Part shown: positions 6,320 to 10,266 of the stretch, in pieces | How positions within the stretch are numbered: the stretch's first letter is position 1 | Layout: each line of letters starts with the position of its first letter | DNA from: Bacteroidales bacterium | GTDB lineage: Bacteria > Bacteroidota > Bacteroidia > Bacteroidales > JAAUTT01 | DNA: 10,266 nucleotides | NCBI GenBank assembly: GCA_012031335.1 | Contig: JAAUTT010000082.1 | Coordinates: 1-10,266 of the forward strand | Direction of reading: 5' to 3' | Made by a program: the position numbers and the translations under genes | The notes under the pieces: model-generated | Told to the model about the DNA's origin: nothing | Seen by the model: the letters and a program-made list of their open reading frames with translations, nothing else | Databases searched by the model: none

Positions 6320-9066
6320 ATGAAAAAGATATTTTTTCTATTTGTCATTTTATTGGCCGTTCTGCGTGTATATGGAAGAGTTGATCATTTTCCTTCCTAC
6401 ATGCAATATTACTGTTACGAAAATTTTAGTTTGGTAGCCCCATCTTTTGGTATCTATGTTAACGGGTGCCAGTATCATGATAAGGTTACGGTTTATATCC
6501 TTGACAAATCCTCCAGTGAGTATGTCCAGAGGGATGAATACCTGTGTCCTGCCACATCAACAAATGGTTCGACATATGTATACTTAACCAGTAATATATA
6601 CCAGGATTATTTAAAGTATGGAAGCCCGCTGGAGTATAAAACCGTGATTTTTGATAATTATGGCAACGGCACCACCTGGACATCCAGCTTTATCATGAAT
6701 ATCGATAAATACAATGAAGATATCTCCACAGTCAACGTTTCGCAGACCTGCAATACGCTTTCCCTTAACGTCTCAAGGAGCAATGGAAGTGTTGCCTATC
6801 AATGGTATTATTCGTCTACAGAAGATGGAGAGTATGAATATTTAGACAACACAACCACCCACCAGGTTAGCCAGAGCGGATATTATAAAGTAAGGCTCAA
6901 ACCGGAGCGTTGCAATAAAAGATACACAGAGAAATTTATCACAGTGCCAAATACTTATTTGAATAATCTTTCACCCGGGAGTATTTCCAGTTCTGTGTCG
7001 GGCCCGGTATGTGATAATGAGACTCTGCAGATAAATGAAGTTGCCCCGGCTACGGGTGGAAATACATTAACTTACCAGTGGTATGGTTCGGATGATCAGA
7101 CCAGCTGGACAAATATGTATCTTTCCTCGGGTTCCATTAATGTAATCCCCAAAAATGTAAAGCAGTATCTCAGGCGAACTGTTTACAGCTGTGATGGCGT
7201 ATTGACAGCCCAGTCCAATGTGATACAAATTTCAAAGATACCGGAGCTTGTGTCGGGAGGAACGATAAGCGGAGATCAATCGATATGCTATAATACCAGT
7301 CCGGGAAAACTGACCGGATCGGAAGCCACGGGGGGAGGAACGGTAAGCTACTCCTGGCAATCAAGCGAAGACAACCTGACCTGGTCTGATATCCCTGGAG
7401 CGAACCAGCTCGATTATGGTCCGGGAGCGCTTTCGAAAACTACATATTTTCGGCGAGTAGCCTCATCCACCTGTGGCACCAAGGCTTCAAACACCGTTAC
7501 CGTTAGTGTTTTTGCTTCTCTTTCCGTTGGAAATATCGCCAGTGACCAGGTAATATGTTACAATACTGTTCCCAACAATATCGTTGGAACCACCCCTGGG
7601 GGAGGCTATGGGAACTATGCCTATACCTGGTATTATTCCTATGACAATACCAATTGGGAGGATGCCAAAAATACAATTCGGGATTATCAACCATCGGCCC
7701 TAAAAAAGACGGTTTTATACAAGCGCAAGGTAACCGATAACTGTGGATCGGGTTATTCCAATACGGTGACGATAACTGTCAACAGTGAGCTGGGATCCAT
7801 CAATATTACCGGGGACCAGTCGATATGCTATGGCGCAACTATCAATACATTGGTGGGAGAGACTCCCAGCGGAGCAGGAGGGACCTTTACTTTCAAATGG
7901 CAGTCCAGTACTGACAAAACAAACTGGTTTGATATCCCAAATACCAATTCAAAAGACTATCAACCAACAAACATTACCCAAACAACATATTTCAGGCGCG
8001 TAACAAGTACGACTTCATGTGGGATGGCAACCTCCAATAATGTAAAAATAACTGTAGGCAGCCAGCTCAATGAGGGCACCATCACCGGAGCACAGCAGAT
8101 TTGTGAAGGCACTAAACCAAACACAATCACCGGGACTGCTGTCGAGGGGATTACCTATCAATGGCAATCGTCCAGTAATGGTGATGTGTGGGAAAACATC
8201 GCCGGGGGTAATACACAAAATTTTGCTCCAAATGAAATGACTTCTTCCCGGTATTTCAGACGTGCTGTAACAAGTGGCTGTGGTACAAAATATTCAAATT
8301 CGGTATTTGTAACGGTATATCCCAAACCTTCCCAACCGGTGGTCTCGGGCCTGAAATCGCTTTATTGCAAAGGTGAAAAAGCGAGTGTGTCCATTGATGG
8401 AACCCTGACCTATAGCTGGTATGATCGAATGGTAGTCTGCTTAAAACGGGTAAGACATTTGATATTGACAAGATATCCGAAGACGGGACCGTTTCTGTTA
8501 AAGCTACTGATTCAAATAACTGTAAAAGCGAGGCCGTTCAACTAAACTTTACCGTCGATAAGGTGAAAGCCTCTTTTACAACCAATGCAACAAGCATTAA
8601 TGTAACCGAGTTTGTGCAGTTCACCAGCAATTCTGTCAATGCCTCATCCTTTCTTTGGGACTTTTCCGAAGGAGAAAAGTCTACCAAAGAAAACCCGATC
8701 AAGTATTTTTATAATGCCGGAACGAAGAATATCAGGCTCACGGTGACTTCTGATGGCAGCTGCAAGGATTCAGTGGTGATGCAAAGCCTTATTACCGTTA
8801 ACGGGACAACCGGTGTTGATGATCTTTCAGGTAAGGGTTTTTCTGTATATCCCAATCCTTTTGCCTCAGAGCTGGTGATTGAGACGGTGGATCCTGGTAC
8901 CTGTTACATTTACCTGCTTAATCTTGATGGGAAGGTAATGCAAAGCATGCAGGTTGAAAATCCCGGAAAGGTAACCCTTGGTTGCGCATCTCTTCCAAGT
9001 GGGATATACCTGGTTAAAATCCAAAAGGGGAATGACATAAAAACCTTAAAAGTAGTAAAACAATGA
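6320..9066 (+). CDS. Large Ig-repeat surface adhesin with PKD domain and T9SS sorting domain (frameshifted)
   Basis: Corrected length is about 915 residues. It begins with a signal peptide (MKKIFFLFVILLAVLRVYGR) and a unique ~200-residue head. Five tandem Ig-like repeats start near residues 218, 311, 402, 492 and 584, with the core G-D-Q-S-I-C-Y, Y-x-W-Q-S-S, T-T-Y-F-R-R and C-G-x-x-x-S-N-x-V. One Cys pair per repeat suggests disulfides. A shorter domain follows, then a PKD domain (F-L-W-D-F-S-E-G, Y-F-Y-N-A-G-T-K-N-I-R-L-T-V). The type IX sorting domain comes last (F-S-V-Y-P-N-P-F to G-I-Y-L-V-K-I and L-K-V-V-K-Q). A base is missing near 8425-8426; without correction the protein would end at 8545 and lose the PKD and sorting domains. 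A weak promoter-like TATACTTG lies at 6284-6291. Being inside the tra operon suggests a role in cell-cell contact during mating. Confidence 0.82.
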
Positions 9067-9674
9067 AATCCGGATTTCCGATTAGCCTTGCATTTCTTGT
9101 AATCTGCGGTGGGTGTACAGATTACAAGGATTATTTGAGGGCATCAATAAAACCCCTGAGATAAAGATCAACAATACGTCCCAGGCTTTCGACACCCTGA
9201 AGGTTGGTTTTTCTCATTCCTATCATTTGAATATATCAGATGAAGAACCCCTTGAGGTAGCAATAAGCCAGAGTGGGAAGGACAGTATTGGTCAGGATAG
9301 GGGAGAGCTGGTTATTTGGCCAAAGCGGAAGATGATAATGAGATCACCCTAGAGGCGGTCGATTCCTATTCCAAAAAGGCTACTGCAAAGCTTTACCTGC
9401 ATACCTTCAAAAATCTTCCCCCGGTGGCAAAGCTCACCGTAACGGGTAGTGAAAACGTAGTACTGGATGCCACCGCCAGCTATGACCAGGACGCAAATTC
9501 GGGGGGAAGATCGTGCGCTATTACTTTACGATCAATAACTATGTCATTGATGTAAGTAAGAGTCCAATCAATTATGTTTTTGAAACCTTGGGTGTGAAAC
9601 TGATCAAACTACGGGTTCAGGATAATGAAGGTCTATGGAGTGATGAAATTATTATTAATCATACTGTTAATTAA
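9063..9674 (+). CDS. Putative lipoprotein with PKD-like domain (three frameshifts)
   Basis: The ATG at 9063 overlaps the adhesin stop (ATGA), pointing to translational coupling. The N-terminus MKSGFPISLAFLVICGGCTD is a lipoprotein signal with an imperfect lipobox (I-C-G-G-C). Three one-base losses break the frame: in the T run at 9134-9136, in the T run at 9315-9317, and in the G run at 9501-9506. Restoring one base each gives a smooth ~204-residue product: D-Y-F-E-G-I-N-K-T-P-E-I, then L-V-I-L-A-K-A-E-D-D-N, then G-G-K-I-V-R-Y-Y-F-T. The C-terminal ~90 residues look like a PKD/Ig fold (P-P-V-A-K-L, L-D-A-T-A-S-Y-D-Q-D, L-R-V-Q-D-N-E-G-L-W-S-D). The product is likely anchored in the outer or inner membrane, perhaps as a partner of the adhesin. 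Function unknown. Confidence 0.7.
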
Positions 9675-9685
9675 ATTTTTATACC

Positions 9686-9991
9686 ATGAAAAAAACGTTT
9701 CTTTATTTGGCTTTCAGCCTTGTGTTTTTATTTGTGTGCGATGCCACCATTTTCGCCCAGTCGGGCTCCTCTGTAGCATCCAAAATAACTGGTTTTTATG
9801 CCTCCTTTATTCGCCCGGTGCTCATTGCCTGGGTAGTTATCATGGTTGCCATCGGTGGAATCATGGCCAATAACAAAGTGCGCAAGAACGAGGAAGAATC
9901 ATCGGAAGCCATGATGGGCTGGTTTAAGATGGTGATATGGCCTATTGTTGTTTTGGGTGTGGCAGAGCTTGGAAATTCACTCTACAGTTAG
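9686..9991 (+). CDS. traE: TraE-like conjugation protein (DUF4134, VirB2-like)
   Basis: This 101-residue protein has a signal sequence (MKKTFLYLAFSLVFLFVCDATIFAQ) and two hydrophobic helices, about residues 44-60 (V-L-I-A-W-V-V-I-M-V-A-I-G-G-I-M) and 82-92 (W-P-I-V-V-L-G-V-A). A charged loop, N-N-K-V-R-K-N-E-E-E, lies between them. Small size, signal peptide and two membrane helices match TraE/DUF4134 proteins, which resemble the VirB2 pilin family, and the next gene is TraF-like as in CTnDOT. It starts 11 bases after the lipoprotein gene and ends one base before traF. The frame is intact. The exact family rests on context as much as on motifs. Confidence 0.65.
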   Translation: MKKTFLYLAFSLVFLFVCDATIFAQSGSSVASKITGFYASFIRPVLIAWVVIMVAIGGIMANNKVRKNEEESSEAMMGWFKMVIWPIVVLGVAELGNSLYS

Positions 9992-9992
9992 G

Positions 9993-10266
9993 ATGAAAAA
10001 ATTCACGGTCCATAAAAACATCGAAAGAACGCCCACACTCTTTGGCCTGCCGATGCAGGCCGGAGGGGTGTTCTTTGGTGTTTCGGTTCTAAACGCCATC
10101 TTTTTTATCTTTCTTGGGTCAAATCCACTTGTAAAGCTTGCCGGAATCGCCGTGGTACCTGTTACGCTCTATATCGTGATGCTTGTTTTCTTTAACCGCT
10201 ATTCTTTTGAGAGCTTTTACAAATCGATATACAGTAAGCTATGTCACGGCCATCAAAAACAAATCC
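9993..10266 (+). CDS. traF: TraF-like conjugation protein (DUF4133, VirB3-like), cut by the window end
   Basis: The first 91 residues are visible and the frame is open at the window edge. The start M-K-K-F-T-V-H-K-N-I-E-R-T-P-T-L-F-G-L is followed by two adjacent membrane helices (G-G-V-F-F-G-V-S-V-L-N-A-I-F-F-I-F-L-G and L-A-G-I-A-V-V-P-V-T-L-Y-I-V-M-L-V-F-F). A short cytosolic-looking tail comes next. This double-helix layout after a conserved N-terminal segment is typical of VirB3/TraF proteins of the inner-membrane channel. Family members are about 100 residues, so little is missing. One base separates it from traE. A VirB4-type ATPase (TraG in CTnDOT naming) would be expected next. Confidence 0.65.
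   Translation, partial: MKKFTVHKNIERTPTLFGLPMQAGGVFFGVSVLNAIFFIFLGSNPLVKLAGIAVVPVTLYIVMLVFFNRYSFESFYKSIYSKLCHGHQKQI

Larger units (their letters stand above)
2236..10266 (+). mobile_element. Part of a Bacteroidota integrative and conjugative element or conjugative plasmid
   Basis: The region has a candidate oriT, a complete mobilization operon and the first genes of a type IV secretion transfer operon, all on one strand and closely packed. No integrase, excisionase, replication gene or attachment site is visible, so ICE and plasmid cannot be told apart. The left edge could be the candidate transposon end near 2130 or lie beyond the window, with the minus-strand genes as cargo. The right edge is outside the window. 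Confidence 0.75.

Noticed and set aside
9625..9873. 82-residue open frame starting inside the lipoprotein end
   Set aside because: It overlaps traE in another frame and has a cysteine-rich, non-protein-like composition; the traE frame has a signal peptide and membrane helices.

Overview
The window looks like a member of the Bacteroidota carrying part of an integrative and conjugative element (ICE) or conjugative plasmid. The evidence is: mobilization proteins of the BfmA/BtgA and DUF5712 types known from Bacteroides elements; TraO, TraE and TraF-like proteins of the CTnDOT conjugation family; two secreted proteins with the C-terminal sorting domain of the type IX secretion system (T9SS); TAnnTTTG promoter boxes; and no clear Shine-Dalgarno sequences. 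All family calls come from reading the translations, not from database searches.

Layout. (1) 3-1736, minus strand: two AT-rich genes for exported proteins. One is a LamG-domain protein with a YD/RHS-like segment and a T9SS sorting domain. The other is a small signal-peptide protein ending in an S74-type (phage tail-fibre chaperone) domain. They share a 13-base motif just upstream of their starts. (2) 1737-2383: a gene-poor junction. It holds a possible transposon end (two 16-base direct repeats 22 bp apart, ending in an inverted repeat) and then two perfect hairpins beside an AT-rich tract, placed as expected for an origin of transfer. (3) 2384-5618: a mobilization operon of accessory protein, relaxase, a 72-residue unknown and a type IV coupling protein. 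(4) 5727-10266: the start of a transfer operon with TraO, a large Ig-repeat T9SS adhesin, a PKD-domain lipoprotein, TraE (pilin-like, DUF4134) and TraF (VirB3-like, cut by the window edge).

Reading of the system. The relaxase and its accessory protein would nick DNA at the hairpin region and the coupling protein would pass it to the transfer channel, whose first parts follow. The notable point is that a surface adhesin and a putative lipoprotein sit between the outer-membrane protein TraO and the inner-membrane TraE/TraF. My inference is that they help hold mating cells together.

Quality caution. Five of the eleven genes are interrupted, by seven single-base frameshifts and one in-frame stop. 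In each frameshifted case the protein continues convincingly in another frame, and several breaks lie in short homopolymers. This looks more like long-read indel errors than gene decay. I report the interrupted genes at full length and give the break positions.
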